Of a DNA stretch of 64,000 bases, positions 18,843 through 27,427 are shown piece after piece (position 1 is the first letter of the stretch; every line of letters begins with the position of its first letter). The notes under the pieces are model-generated. The model ran no database searches and had not been told where the DNA came from. It was given only the letters and a program-made list of their open reading frames with translations. The position numbers were made by a program, and so were the translations under genes. This DNA is from Chryseobacterium oryctis (GTDB lineage Bacteria > Bacteroidota > Bacteroidia > Flavobacteriales > Weeksellaceae), in assembly GCF_025971925.1 (NCBI RefSeq), contig NZ_JAPDHV010000005.1, positions 124,001 through 188,000 of the forward strand. Direction: 5' to 3'.

Positions 18843-19865
18843 GTTAACTTTTTTCGGTTTTTTCCATATAAAGCCATCTAATAAATAATGAGTCAACTGA
18901 GGAACAACCAACAATGGAACTAATACCTGAAACCATTTCTTAGAAAGCACAAAATCAAGCGAAAAATGTTCGCGCCAAATTAACGTTTCCCATAAAAACT
19001 CCTCAAAGAAAGCAAATCCGAGAATAACTCCTATAAATAAAAAAATCCCCAAAGATGATTTAAAAATCGAACGCTTTTTAAGTTCCTGCTCCTTTTTATG
19101 TTTAATTTCCTGAATATAAATTAATGTAATGTAGGGAATCCCGTGAGAAACAACATTCAGAAATGTGAATACCAGATCCTTATTAAAGTACACAATCCCA
19201 AAATACCAAGAAAGATATGTCCCCAGAATTATAAGATTTTTAGGAATATTTATTTCTCTGGTTTTAATAAGAAAATAAATTGTTTTTACCAACCAAACGC
19301 TCAGTATTGAAAAATAAATAATGGTAATAAAAGAAATATAATCTGGTAATTTTTGTAGCCAAACAAACTCCTTTTCAACAAACCAGGTAAAAGCTCTGGG
19401 CGTTTTAAACCAATACAACATCGGATAAATCGTGGCTGAATATACAGCTATTCCATCTATTGTTTTGCTCCAATTATTAGGTTCAAATCGAGCATAGATT
19501 CTCATGAAACCATATTGTTGACGTATGAAATGAAAAACAGCAATCAAAGCTAAAACAGACCAAAAGGTAAGACTTCCAAACTGATACAACACCAATCCTA
19601 ACACCCAACTTAGTACAGGAATTCCCCAATACAAAAGTTTTCTTTTGCGAACTTCTTCTTTTACGAAATATGTTTTAAACAAAGTAGAATATACATGAGC
19701 AACATCTACAAAAACAATCAAAAACAACCATGTGTAAAAAGAATAATGATGTTCTAGACCTTGAATTTGCTTTTGAAAAAGAAAAATTATCAACAAAACC
19801 AAAAAAGGTGGTGATAAAATAAACCAACCGTCTGTCTTTGCATTATGTATCCAAGGTTGTTTCAT
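18840..19865 (-). CDS. multi-pass membrane protein of unknown function
   Basis: 341 residues with about eight to nine membrane helices and conserved-looking polar residues within them ('VDVAHVYSTLFKTYF', 'FHFIRQQYGFMRIYARFEPN', 'VSHGIPYITLIYIQE', 'LTHYLLDGFIWK'). Several His residues lie in or next to helices, which may point to a metal-binding or oxidoreductase-like membrane enzyme, but this is only a pattern. The gene lies 28 bases after the FAD oxidoreductase and may be the last member of the polyamine-type cluster. I do not recognise a family. Confidence 0.6.
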   Translation of the reverse strand: MKQPWIHNAKTDGWFILSPPFLVLLIIFLFQKQIQGLEHHYSFYTWLFLIVFVDVAHVYSTLFKTYFVKEEVRKRKLLYWGIPVLSWVLGLVLYQFGSLTFWSVLALIAVFHFIRQQYGFMRIYARFEPNNWSKTIDGIAVYSATIYPMLYWFKTPRAFTWFVEKEFVWLQKLPDYISFITIIYFSILSVWLVKTIYFLIKTREINIPKNLIILGTYLSWYFGIVYFNKDLVFTFLNVVSHGIPYITLIYIQEIKHKKEQELKKRSIFKSSLGIFLFIGVILGFAFFEEFLWETLIWREHFSLDFVLSKKWFQVLVPLLVVPQLTHYLLDGFIWKKPKKVN

Positions 19866-19893
19866 ACTATTTTGAAATTGATTTATTTAACAC

Positions 19894-21489
19894 TTAAAGC
19901 ATCTTTTTTGCAGCTCTCAAACCTTGATAAAATGCTTCTTCAAATATTGAAATTCCTGATAAATCAGAATGAGCAAAGAAAATTTTATTTTCAACCGGCA
20001 TCCTCACATTTTCTGTTTCAAAACCAAAAATCTGATTCGGAACTGGAGCAATCATCGCATGACCAATTTTATGAAACTGTATTTCTACAATAAAATCTTC
20101 AATCAGAGGATGTGCCTTTTTCAAATCCTCCAAAACTAGAGTTTTAAGCTCGCTTTCTTTCAAAGCATACAATTTCTTTCTTGCCTTTTTACAGTCACTG
20201 GTAGAAAAACTTCTGTAATACGTAATGACTTTTTCGCCTAAAACCTGTGCCAAACTCTGATGTTGATCATAAATATACCCCAAACCATCCGAACCGTAAA
20301 TAACATTATCCCAAGCTAATTCTTCATCACCTCCAAACTCATTCTTCAGAGTAATAGTCGTTAAAAGCCATGGTACATAATTAAAATTTTCTGCCCTCCT
20401 ACTTCCGAAAATACGTTGATTTACAAACTGAGGTGTAGCAAACAACACCTTTTCTGCAATGATTTTCTTTGTCTTTTTCTGAACATTGTCATAACATAAA
20501 ACCTCAACATTGTTTTCATCAGGAACAACATCAAAAACCAAATGTTCAGTTAAACTTTTTCCTTTTATATATTTTGAAAAATGCTTTGCTAATCTTGCAT
20601 TTCCTTCCGGCCATGTAAAAACCTGATCCTTATATTTTTTACTCCAATTGTTCTTTCTACCTGCAAAATAATGGATTCCTGCCCAAGCTGAAACATAATC
20701 TACTCCCAACCCATAATCATCTCTACAAGAATAATCTAAAAGCCAAAGCAATTCTTCTGATTTAAAACTTTCTTTAGAAAGAAAACTTTTGAATGTCATC
20801 TTCTCCAACTGAATAAAATCAGGTTCCTCTAGGCTTGAATCTTCCACAGGAATTGCAAAAAAATAGTTTCCTTTAGAATCTTTCTTTTCACGAAACTCAT
20901 CCATTCTTTTAAAAAAACGAATAAACTCATCTTGTGTTTCTTTAGAAATTCTTTTTTGTGGAACAATATCATTTTGCCAAGAATTTTTGTAGAAAAGTCT
21001 TTCCTGTTGAGGAAAACTCATTTGATATTCATCCAAAATCGGTTCTCCATCTTCATCATCACCCTGATAAATTCCGCATTCTCTTAAAAACTCTATAATT
21101 TCAGTATTTTCTTTGTTAGGTAAAGGTAAATAGTGCGCTCCTAAAGGAAATTTCGAAAACTTATTTTGTCCGTTGGATGAGTTTCCTCCCAAATGATTCT
21201 CCATTTCCAACAAAAGATAATCATTCTCATTATTCTGACTAAAAAATCTGCATGCGGAAAGCCCTGAAATTCCTCCACCCACTATCAAATATTTAGTATA
21301 AATTTCTTCGCTGGGTTTAGGAAAATCTTTTGCCCAAAGTTTATGCCCAAGAATATGATTTGTTCCGGTAATTTTAAGTAATAACGACTTCCCTTTCTTA
21401 CTGCAATATTGCAAAAAAGGAAGCATTAAACTACCTAAAAATATAGTTTTGATAAAATCTTTTCTATTGTATTTTCCCCCACTCTTCAT
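19894..21489 (-). CDS. FAD-dependent oxidoreductase (amine-oxidase-like) with export-type N-terminus
   Basis: 531 residues from the ATG at 21489; the TTG one codon earlier is less likely. The N-terminus 'NRKDFIKTIFLGSLMLPFLQYC' resembles a Tat signal with RK in place of RR. An FAD-binding Rossmann motif follows ('YLIVGGGISGLSACRFF', about 67-83), then 'ENHLGGNSSNGQNKFSKFPLGAHYLP'. The C-terminal 'NKIFFAHSDLSGISIFEEAFYQGLRAAKKM' is the second FAD contact of amine-oxidase/phytoene-desaturase-type flavoproteins. The start overlaps the aminopropyltransferase gene by 26 bases, which suggests they act in one pathway, for example oxidising an aminopropylated product. The substrate is unknown. Confidence 0.75.
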   Translation of the reverse strand: MKSGGKYNRKDFIKTIFLGSLMLPFLQYCSKKGKSLLLKITGTNHILGHKLWAKDFPKPSEEIYTKYLIVGGGISGLSACRFFSQNNENDYLLLEMENHLGGNSSNGQNKFSKFPLGAHYLPLPNKENTEIIEFLRECGIYQGDDEDGEPILDEYQMSFPQQERLFYKNSWQNDIVPQKRISKETQDEFIRFFKRMDEFREKKDSKGNYFFAIPVEDSSLEEPDFIQLEKMTFKSFLSKESFKSEELLWLLDYSCRDDYGLGVDYVSAWAGIHYFAGRKNNWSKKYKDQVFTWPEGNARLAKHFSKYIKGKSLTEHLVFDVVPDENNVEVLCYDNVQKKTKKIIAEKVLFATPQFVNQRIFGSRRAENFNYVPWLLTTITLKNEFGGDEELAWDNVIYGSDGLGYIYDQHQSLAQVLGEKVITYYRSFSTSDCKKARKKLYALKESELKTLVLEDLKKAHPLIEDFIVEIQFHKIGHAMIAPVPNQIFGFETENVRMPVENKIFFAHSDLSGISIFEEAFYQGLRAAKKML

Positions 21490-22978
21490 CAAAATAACGC
21501 ACTAAAATTTGATTATCCAGCCTATTAACTTCTATATCTTTCGTTTTCATATCTTTAGAAAAATAGGAAAGTTGTGAAAAATTATAATCATAGTATTTCA
21601 AATTCGGAATTTTTCTGTAAACCCTGTTGTTAATAGGTTCAAAGGAAGCCATTGAAAAACCCCATTCCCCAAAAGACGGAACATAGGTGTGATATGCTGA
21701 AGTAAAAGGGAAAATCTGATTGATTGTTTTCTCAATACACCAGAAAGATTTTGGAGCAAAATAGGGAGATGTTGTTTGTACAACAATTTTTGTATCTAAT
21801 GTTGTCAATCTTTCTAATTCTTTGTAAAACTGAACTGAATATAGCTTTCCTAAGCTATAATTAGACGGATCCGGAAAATCTATAATAATAACATCAAATT
21901 TCTCTTTATTTTCTTTTACCCAAATATAAGCGTCTTTATTAACAATTTTCAACTTACTATTTGATAAAGCGTTATAGTTCAATTGACGCATTGTTTCGTT
22001 GGTTTTAAAAAAATTCGTCATTTCTCCATCCAAATCCACCAAAGTAACGTTCTTTACTTCATTATATTTTAAAACCTCACGAGCGGCAAAACCATCTCCT
22101 CCTCCCAAAATCAAAACATTATCTACTTTCTTTGCCATTGACATTGCAGGATGAACCAATGCTTCATGATAGCGATATTCGTCTGTAGAAGAAAACTGCA
22201 AATTATTATTCAAATATAATCTGAATTCATGATCATTCCTTGTCAGTACAATTCTCTGATAAGGCGAGCTTTTAGTGTAGACTACATTTTCTCCGTACAA
22301 TTTTTCTTCCGAAAATGATAAAATTTTATCTGAAAAAACGAAAAGTGCAATCAACAAAACAAACGCTCCAATTGATTTCACTTTTAGTGATATTGGTTTT
22401 GACAATTCTTTTTTAAGATAAAAACACAAAAATATTGCAATAGAAATATTAATCAAACCAAAAAACAAAGGTGTTTTTACAATCCCAAGTTTCGGAATCA
22501 AAACCAAAGGAAAAAGAATTGATGCCAATAATGCTCCAATATAATCGAATGCAAAAACATTGGAAACTAAATCTTTAAATTTAACTCGGTCTTTCAATAT
22601 GTTCATTAAAAGGGGAATCTCAACCCCGACCAAACATCCCGTGAAGAAGACAAAAAGATATAATACGCTTTCAAAATGTGCCAACGTATTAAATAAAATA
22701 AACAGCACAACAGAGCTTATTCCGCCAACGATTCCTACGAGAACTTCAATCTCTATAAACTTATCAATAAGATTACCTTTAATAAATTTCGCAAAATATG
22801 AACCTACTCCCATCGAAAAGAGATATACCCCAATAATGAAAGAAAACTGTTTCACAGAATCTCCCAAAAGATAACTCGCCAATGCACCTGCAACCAATTC
22901 GTAAATCAATCCGCAGGTTGCGATAACAAATACCGAGAAAAGTAATAATAGCTCAAGAGGAATCCTCTTCTTATCCAT
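21464..22978 (-). CDS. membrane-fused polyamine aminopropyltransferase (spermidine synthase-like)
   Basis: 504 residues in two halves. About 1-215 is a seven-helix membrane domain. About 230-480 is a spermidine-synthase fold: 'ILGGGDGFAAREVLKYNEVKNVTLVDLDGEMT' for decarboxylated S-adenosylmethionine binding, and 'IIDFPDPSNYSLGKLYSVQFYKEL' in place of the usual DSTDP loop, keeping an Asp and the DP. A catalytic role at the inner membrane face is expected. With SpeD three genes upstream it can in principle make and use decarboxylated SAM. The acceptor could be putrescine or something other than a free diamine. Confidence 0.88.
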   Translation of the reverse strand: MDKKRIPLELLLLFSVFVIATCGLIYELVAGALASYLLGDSVKQFSFIIGVYLFSMGVGSYFAKFIKGNLIDKFIEIEVLVGIVGGISSVVLFILFNTLAHFESVLYLFVFFTGCLVGVEIPLLMNILKDRVKFKDLVSNVFAFDYIGALLASILFPLVLIPKLGIVKTPLFFGLINISIAIFLCFYLKKELSKPISLKVKSIGAFVLLIALFVFSDKILSFSEEKLYGENVVYTKSSPYQRIVLTRNDHEFRLYLNNNLQFSSTDEYRYHEALVHPAMSMAKKVDNVLILGGGDGFAAREVLKYNEVKNVTLVDLDGEMTNFFKTNETMRQLNYNALSNSKLKIVNKDAYIWVKENKEKFDVIIIDFPDPSNYSLGKLYSVQFYKELERLTTLDTKIVVQTTSPYFAPKSFWCIEKTINQIFPFTSAYHTYVPSFGEWGFSMASFEPINNRVYRKIPNLKYYDYNFSQLSYFSKDMKTKDIEVNRLDNQILVRYFDEEWGKIQ

Positions 22979-23186
22979 GAATTGCGGCGCTTATAATAAT
23001 AGAAATCCCAATAATAAATGCTCCGAAAATAATAGCAAGAGCTACATTTTTGTTCTGAGCAATCTCATGCCACGTTTTTTCAGGAGTAATTTTTTCAATA
23101 ATCAAATAACAAACTAATAAAATAGCTATTCCTAAAAATGAATAAAGAATTGAATTGAATATCGGTAATAAATTAATATTGTCCAT
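22971..23186 (-). CDS. DUF350 small membrane protein
   Basis: 71 residues with two membrane helices (about 10-29 and 48-68) separated by 'EKITPEKTWHEIAQNKNVALAIIFGAFIIGISIIIS', characteristic of DUF350 (YjfL-like). The stop overlaps the start of the aminopropyltransferase gene by 8 bases. DUF350 genes recurrently adjoin aminopropyltransferase, SpeD-like and DUF4178 genes in distant bacteria. Biochemistry is not known. Confidence 0.85.
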   Translation of the reverse strand: MDNINLLPIFNSILYSFLGIAILLVCYLIIEKITPEKTWHEIAQNKNVALAIIFGAFIIGISIIISAAIHG

Positions 23187-23198
23187 AGTTTAAAATTT

Positions 23199-23396
23199 TT
23201 ATTTGTGATAATATCTGTAAAATCCTCTTCCCGAAGAGTGACTTCTTGTAGTTCCGTCACGATATGTTTCTGTTTTTTCACAATCACAAACCTGATTTCC
23301 TTCATAGGTAAGATATACAAACCAACTTAAAAACAGACCTCCTAGTAAACAAAGAAGCCAGTTTTCTCTAATATAATTTAAAATATTTGTCAGCAT
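23199..23396 (-). CDS. 65-aa membrane protein with a Cys pair and Ser/Gly/Tyr-rich tail
   Basis: 65 residues: one membrane helix (about 12-29), then 'NQVCDCEKTETYRDG' with a CxC pair, and a tail rich in Ser, Gly, Arg, Tyr and His. The start overlaps the DUF4178 stop by one base (TAATG), so it is a genuine member of the operon. The CxC pair could bind a metal or form a disulfide. I recognise no family. Confidence 0.65.
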   Translation of the reverse strand: MLTNILNYIRENWLLCLLGGLFLSWFVYLTYEGNQVCDCEKTETYRDGTTRSHSSGRGFYRYYHK

Positions 23397-24859
23397 TATG
23401 ATACAGAATAAGGTGAGTTAGAACTATTTTTCCATTTATTGACATTAAAATAATATCTTCCTGCATAAATTGCAATAAAGGTAACAACCATTAAGAATAA
23501 AATAATCCCGAAGTTCCAAAATGAAACAGGAAGCCAAGTTGCCTTTATTTTCACATATTTGTTATAAGAATCGGGGCTTGATGAAAGATTGTTTGCTTCG
23601 GTATTTATCAAAGAATCTATTTTGGAAGTTCCGAAAGATTCTCTCACAAGATTTCCTAAAACTGAAGAATCTTTTTCTAATGTTTTCCCATCCATAAAGG
23701 TAGTAAGCTGTCCTGTAGAATTATCAATGACATTCACAAGCCCTGCATTGTCTCTTGAAATAGATACTTTTGCATCTGGAGCCTGAAGGTTCGTTAATGG
23801 AATATAAACCCCTTCTTTTTCGGCTGAAATAACAAAATGATATTTCCCAGAGCTTACTCCACAAAGATTAAACTCTTCCGTGGTACTTCCTTCCGACCAA
23901 CTCTCTCCGTCTTCATATCCATGATACTGCTCTATATCCTTTGAGGCATAAACAACTTCATTGGTACTCTCATTTACAAGGCTAAGCTGAATATTTGCCC
24001 AAGAATTATCAACTCCTGAAAAAGCATATATTTTTAATGGAGCCGAACCTCCTGAAAGGGTGAAACTATTGCTTACCAGTTCCTTATTTTTTACATCTTC
24101 AAAATTTATTTCTTGTTCGAAAACCGTAAGATTGGTTCTTGAAGTATAGACATACAATTGAAATACACATATCAAAAGTGCAACAATAGAAAAAATATTA
24201 ATTGTCTGTGTAATATTAAAATAATAAGGCTGTACAATTCCTATCCCTGAATACCCAGGTAAACCAGATAGCTTGAAAGCTCTTTTGATTTTATATTTTG
24301 AAATATGTTTTCCAAAAAAGTACTGAACATTATTTTTTGATTTTTCTTCAGAAATCATTTGAGTTCCGTTCACGTATTCTTTGTAAGTGGCAACTCCAAA
24401 ATCCAATTTATCTTCAAAAAAACCTTTTGCTGCATGAATACTGCATTGCGTTGTTTCATACCTTCGGTAGTTTACAGAATTAAACTCTACATATATTGTA
24501 TTCCACGATTTTCTTTTTACATCACTTTTGTTAATAGAATTCAGTAAAACCCAATGTCCATCACTTTCACTTAAAAAAGCGTCTTCTCCTTTATTGTTTT
24601 TCAAATAATATTCCCTCCAAAAAATACTAGTTCCATACTTGCGGATAACAATCCCAATAACTGTATATTCTACTCCGTCTACTACTCCTTTTTGCCCAAC
24701 ATCCAAAACAACATTTTCTGTTGGAACTTTCAGATGCTTTGTCTGTTTGTTCTTTTCTACATCAATAAGACGAGAGCAGCTTTTACAAACATACTCTTCG
24801 ATATCGAATGTAAGATCTAATTTATTTTCTGAATTACATGCAGGGCAGATATGATGCAT
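23396..24859 (-). CDS. DUF4178 protein with zinc-ribbon N-terminus and two membrane helices
   Basis: 487 residues. An N-terminal ribbon has CPAC and CKSC pairs (about 5-32). A DUF4178-like region follows (about 50-215, 'VDGVEYTVIGIVIRKYGTSIFWREYYLKN', 'YRRYETTQCSIHAAKGFFEDKLDFGVATYKEYVNG'). One helix at about 222-242, a large exported or lumenal beta-rich segment and a C-terminal helix at about 455-478 complete it. It lies two bases from speD and overlaps the next gene. DUF4178 is known only as a genomic partner of DUF350 and polyamine-enzyme genes. Confidence 0.8.
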   Translation of the reverse strand: MHHICPACNSENKLDLTFDIEEYVCKSCSRLIDVEKNKQTKHLKVPTENVVLDVGQKGVVDGVEYTVIGIVIRKYGTSIFWREYYLKNNKGEDAFLSESDGHWVLLNSINKSDVKRKSWNTIYVEFNSVNYRRYETTQCSIHAAKGFFEDKLDFGVATYKEYVNGTQMISEEKSKNNVQYFFGKHISKYKIKRAFKLSGLPGYSGIGIVQPYYFNITQTINIFSIVALLICVFQLYVYTSRTNLTVFEQEINFEDVKNKELVSNSFTLSGGSAPLKIYAFSGVDNSWANIQLSLVNESTNEVVYASKDIEQYHGYEDGESWSEGSTTEEFNLCGVSSGKYHFVISAEKEGVYIPLTNLQAPDAKVSISRDNAGLVNVIDNSTGQLTTFMDGKTLEKDSSVLGNLVRESFGTSKIDSLINTEANNLSSSPDSYNKYVKIKATWLPVSFWNFGIILFLMVVTFIAIYAGRYYFNVNKWKNSSNSPYSVS

Positions 24860-24861
24860 TT

Positions 24862-25221
24862 TTATCTGTAAATTTTGTGTTTTTGAATGGTTTTAGCTTT
24901 AAAATACTGAATAACCTCATCAGCAATTTGTTCTACTTTTGAAGTATTATCCTGAGTATAGTTACAAAGAAAAACATCAAAAGTAAGTTGTTTAAACTCC
25001 GGCCAAGTGTGAATACAAAGATGGGATTCTTTAAGACAAACCGCCGAAGTGAAACTCTGATTTTCAAAAATGTGATTGGTAACTCCTACAATTTCTACAT
25101 TTTTGGTTTCTAAAATATTTTTAACAAATGTGAGAAAACCCTCACTATTTAATAACAAATCTTCTGACTCCGTTTCCAAAGTCAGAAGAATATGTAAACC
25201 CTTACTGGTTGATGATTCCAA
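24862..25221 (-). CDS. speD: S-adenosylmethionine decarboxylase proenzyme
   Basis: 119 residues, the short bacterial/archaeal class. 'KESHLCIHTWPE' holds the self-cleavage site between Glu65 and Ser66, which becomes the pyruvoyl group, with His71 and Cys86 (VFLCNYT) as the processing/proton-donating residues. It starts with TTG; no ATG lies in frame before the conserved 'KGLHILL' strand. It makes decarboxylated S-adenosylmethionine, the aminopropyl donor for the transferase encoded downstream. It is spaced two bases from the DUF4178 gene. Confidence 0.93.
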   Translation of the reverse strand: MESSTSKGLHILLTLETESEDLLLNSEGFLTFVKNILETKNVEIVGVTNHIFENQSFTSAVCLKESHLCIHTWPEFKQLTFDVFLCNYTQDNTSKVEQIADEVIQYFKAKTIQKHKIYR

Positions 25222-25249
25222 CTGATTTTATATTTTGCGTAAATATAAA

Positions 25250-26173
25250 TTATTTTTTTGGTAAGAACACCTCTGCCAACATACAACGTGCACTACCTCC
25301 GCCATTTACTTCAATGGTATTTAAATCTGAATAGATGATTTCACAGTATTTTTTTATAGCAGAAACCTGATTTTCTTGTAAAGACTGATAAGCAGTTTGG
25401 CTCATCACCAAAAATTTTTCACCTTCTTTATTTTGAACCTGAAGCATATTTCCTGCGAATTGTTGCATTTGCTCTTCTGAAATTTCGATAATTTCTTTCC
25501 CGGAATTTTTTATTGTTTCAACAACCTTGCTTCTTTCCAGCTCATCATCAATACAATCTAAACAAATAACAACAAATTTATCTGCCACACACATCATTAC
25601 ATTGGTATGATAAATAGGCAATCTTTCTTCCCCTACTGTCTGAAAGGAATGAAAAACAACAGGCTGAAACCCGTATTTTTCACAAAAATCTCTGAATAAT
25701 TTTTCATCAAGCCTTAAAGAAACCGAACCATAAGCAATTTTATTATCATGGTCGAAAATCATACTTCCGGTTCCTTCCAAAAAGTGCCCCTGAATTTCAG
25801 AAAAAGACCAATCATCGATTTCAGCAACTTCAAACCCTTGATTTTTAATAGTTTCAATAATATCGTCTCTTCTCTCTACTCTTCTGTTTGATGCAAACAT
25901 TGGATATAAAACCACTTTTCCGTCTCTATGAAAACTCACCCAATTGTTCGGGAAAATAGAATCCGGGGTATGAGGTTCTAATGTATCTTTTATTGTAATC
26001 ACATTTATACCCTTACTTCTCAGCTTTTCAACAAAAATATTGAATTCAGCCAAAGCTTTAGATTGAATATCCGCTCCTTTTTGTTCGACCTGAAAGTAGT
26101 TATTCTCCGCCGTTTCTGCGTTGTAACCGAATGCTATCGGTTCTATCATTAATACTGTATCTGTTGTCTGCAT
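25250..26173 (-). CDS. ctlX: citrulline hydrolase CtlX (guanidine-modifying superfamily)
   Basis: 307 residues of the pentein fold. Catalytic elements: 'PNNWVSFHRDGKVVLYPM', 'GHFLEGTGSMIFDHDNKIAYGSVSLR' (Glu), 'IYHTNVMMCV' (His) and the C-terminal nucleophile in 'GGGSARCMLAEVF' (Cys). This pattern fits CtlX, described as a citrulline ureidase that yields ornithine, ammonia and CO2. Ornithine is a polyamine precursor, so the place next to speD may be functional. It is spaced 30 bases from the upstream paralogue and 28 from speD. Confidence 0.88.
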   Translation of the reverse strand: MQTTDTVLMIEPIAFGYNAETAENNYFQVEQKGADIQSKALAEFNIFVEKLRSKGINVITIKDTLEPHTPDSIFPNNWVSFHRDGKVVLYPMFASNRRVERRDDIIETIKNQGFEVAEIDDWSFSEIQGHFLEGTGSMIFDHDNKIAYGSVSLRLDEKLFRDFCEKYGFQPVVFHSFQTVGEERLPIYHTNVMMCVADKFVVICLDCIDDELERSKVVETIKNSGKEIIEISEEQMQQFAGNMLQVQNKEGEKFLVMSQTAYQSLQENQVSAIKKYCEIIYSDLNTIEVNGGGSARCMLAEVFLPKK

Positions 26174-26203
26174 TGTTTTGATTTAAAATTTAAGAAAGTT
26201 GAT

Positions 26204-27118
26204 TTATTCTCTAACTAAAGGCATCGTTGAACATCTCAACAAGCCTCCCATTTTGGAAATTTCACGATATGGTATTTCTTCTACTATCATTCCCCATTCG
26301 TTTCTAAGATGATTATTCATTCTTGTAAATGCTTTATCTGAAACCACAATTTCCGGAGAAATTGAAAAAATATTCGGGTTCATTTCAAACATTTCTTCAG
26401 AAGTTACATGAAAACAGTTTTCTTCACCGAAAATATCAATGATTAAACGATAATCGCTTTCATCTACAAATCCATCTTTATAAATAATACATTTGTCTTT
26501 CCCTACCGGATTGAACGTACAATCTAAATGCAAAATCCCTTCATAAGGAATTTTATCATTTTTCTTTAATTCTAAATCAATGATTCTCTTTTTAGGAAAA
26601 TATTCTTTTAAGATCTCGATAGCATATTCGTTTGTCCTTGCTGTTTTATAACTTCTGTAGTCTTCACTAAAACAAGTACCTATGAATAGAAAATCATCCC
26701 AAACAATCACATCTCCACCTTCAATATGGGCTGTTTCTGGAAGATTAATGATTTTTCGCCATTCTACTTTTTCAAAAATCTTTTTGTAAGCGCCTTGTTC
26801 ATCTGCTCTGTCAGCAATTACATTAGAGATAATCATTTTATCATCTATTACAAAAGCTACATCTCTTGCAAAAACCTGATTATAATCCTTAATAATATTT
26901 GGTCGAAGAACTTCTACATCATATTTTTTCAACACTTCCTCAAAAGCATTCATTTCATTGATAATGTCTTCTTCTTTGGGATAAATATCGTTCTGAATAG
27001 AATAATAAGATTTGGCATCATAGCTTTCTTCTAATGTAGGAACACTTCCCATAGAATTCGGCTGACCCAAAACTACCGATTTTAATCTCCCTGTTTCGTT
27101 TTTAATGTTTAGTTTCAT
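26204..27118 (-). CDS. arginine deiminase / dimethylarginine dimethylaminohydrolase-family protein
   Basis: 304 residues of the same pentein superfamily as CtlX but a different branch: 'VFARDVAFVIDDKMIIS', 'AHIEGGDVIVWDDFLFIGTCFSEDYRS', 'ILHLDCTFNPVGKDKCIIYKDGF' (His) and nucleophile Cys in 'GGLLRCSTMPLVRE'. It probably hydrolyses a guanidino group of arginine, agmatine or a methylated arginine. It is the first gene of the long minus-strand run. Arginine to citrulline here and citrulline to ornithine by CtlX would form a two-step route, which is an inference. Confidence 0.82.
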   Translation of the reverse strand: MKLNIKNETGRLKSVVLGQPNSMGSVPTLEESYDAKSYYSIQNDIYPKEEDIINEMNAFEEVLKKYDVEVLRPNIIKDYNQVFARDVAFVIDDKMIISNVIADRADEQGAYKKIFEKVEWRKIINLPETAHIEGGDVIVWDDFLFIGTCFSEDYRSYKTARTNEYAIEILKEYFPKKRIIDLELKKNDKIPYEGILHLDCTFNPVGKDKCIIYKDGFVDESDYRLIIDIFGEENCFHVTSEEMFEMNPNIFSISPEIVVSDKAFTRMNNHLRNEWGMIVEEIPYREISKMGGLLRCSTMPLVRE

Positions 27119-27427
27119 AAAGATTCATGCAATACTACAAATATAAGTAAAGGTCTGTATGTGGGAAACTTTTAAGGCTGTTTTAGGGTAAAAGCAGTGT
27201 ATAATTCTATAAAATTCAAAATACACAGTTTTTACTTTAAAACTACTATTTATTATCAAATTTTATAACTGGAAAACCCCGTTTTTAAAGATATTTTTAA
27301 CATAACAATTATCCACAATTAATTTATATTAAAATTAATATCAACATTTGAAAATAAATTCATAAATTAGTGATATATTTATTACAAATATTAAAACTTT
27401 ATTGTTAACTAATCAAATCACAAAATC
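27119..27427. other. 309-base AT-rich intergenic region
   Basis: No ORF or RNA gene was recognised. It must hold the minus-strand promoter of the arginine deiminase-like gene and the plus-strand promoter of the peptide gene. A short AAAAC-CCC-GTTTT palindrome lies near 27274-27286. The rest is low-complexity A/T sequence. Confidence 0.5.
27347..27381 (+). promoter_or_regulatory. putative promoter of the double-glycine peptide gene
   Basis: TTTG (27347-27350), 23 bases, then TATATTTA (27374-27381), one mismatch from TAnnTTTG. The transcript would start near 27388, about 40 bases before the ATG at 27428. Confidence 0.4.

Noticed and set aside
26726..27034. 102-aa plus-strand ORF antisense to the arginine deiminase-like gene
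   Set aside because: Shadow of a conserved enzyme gene.
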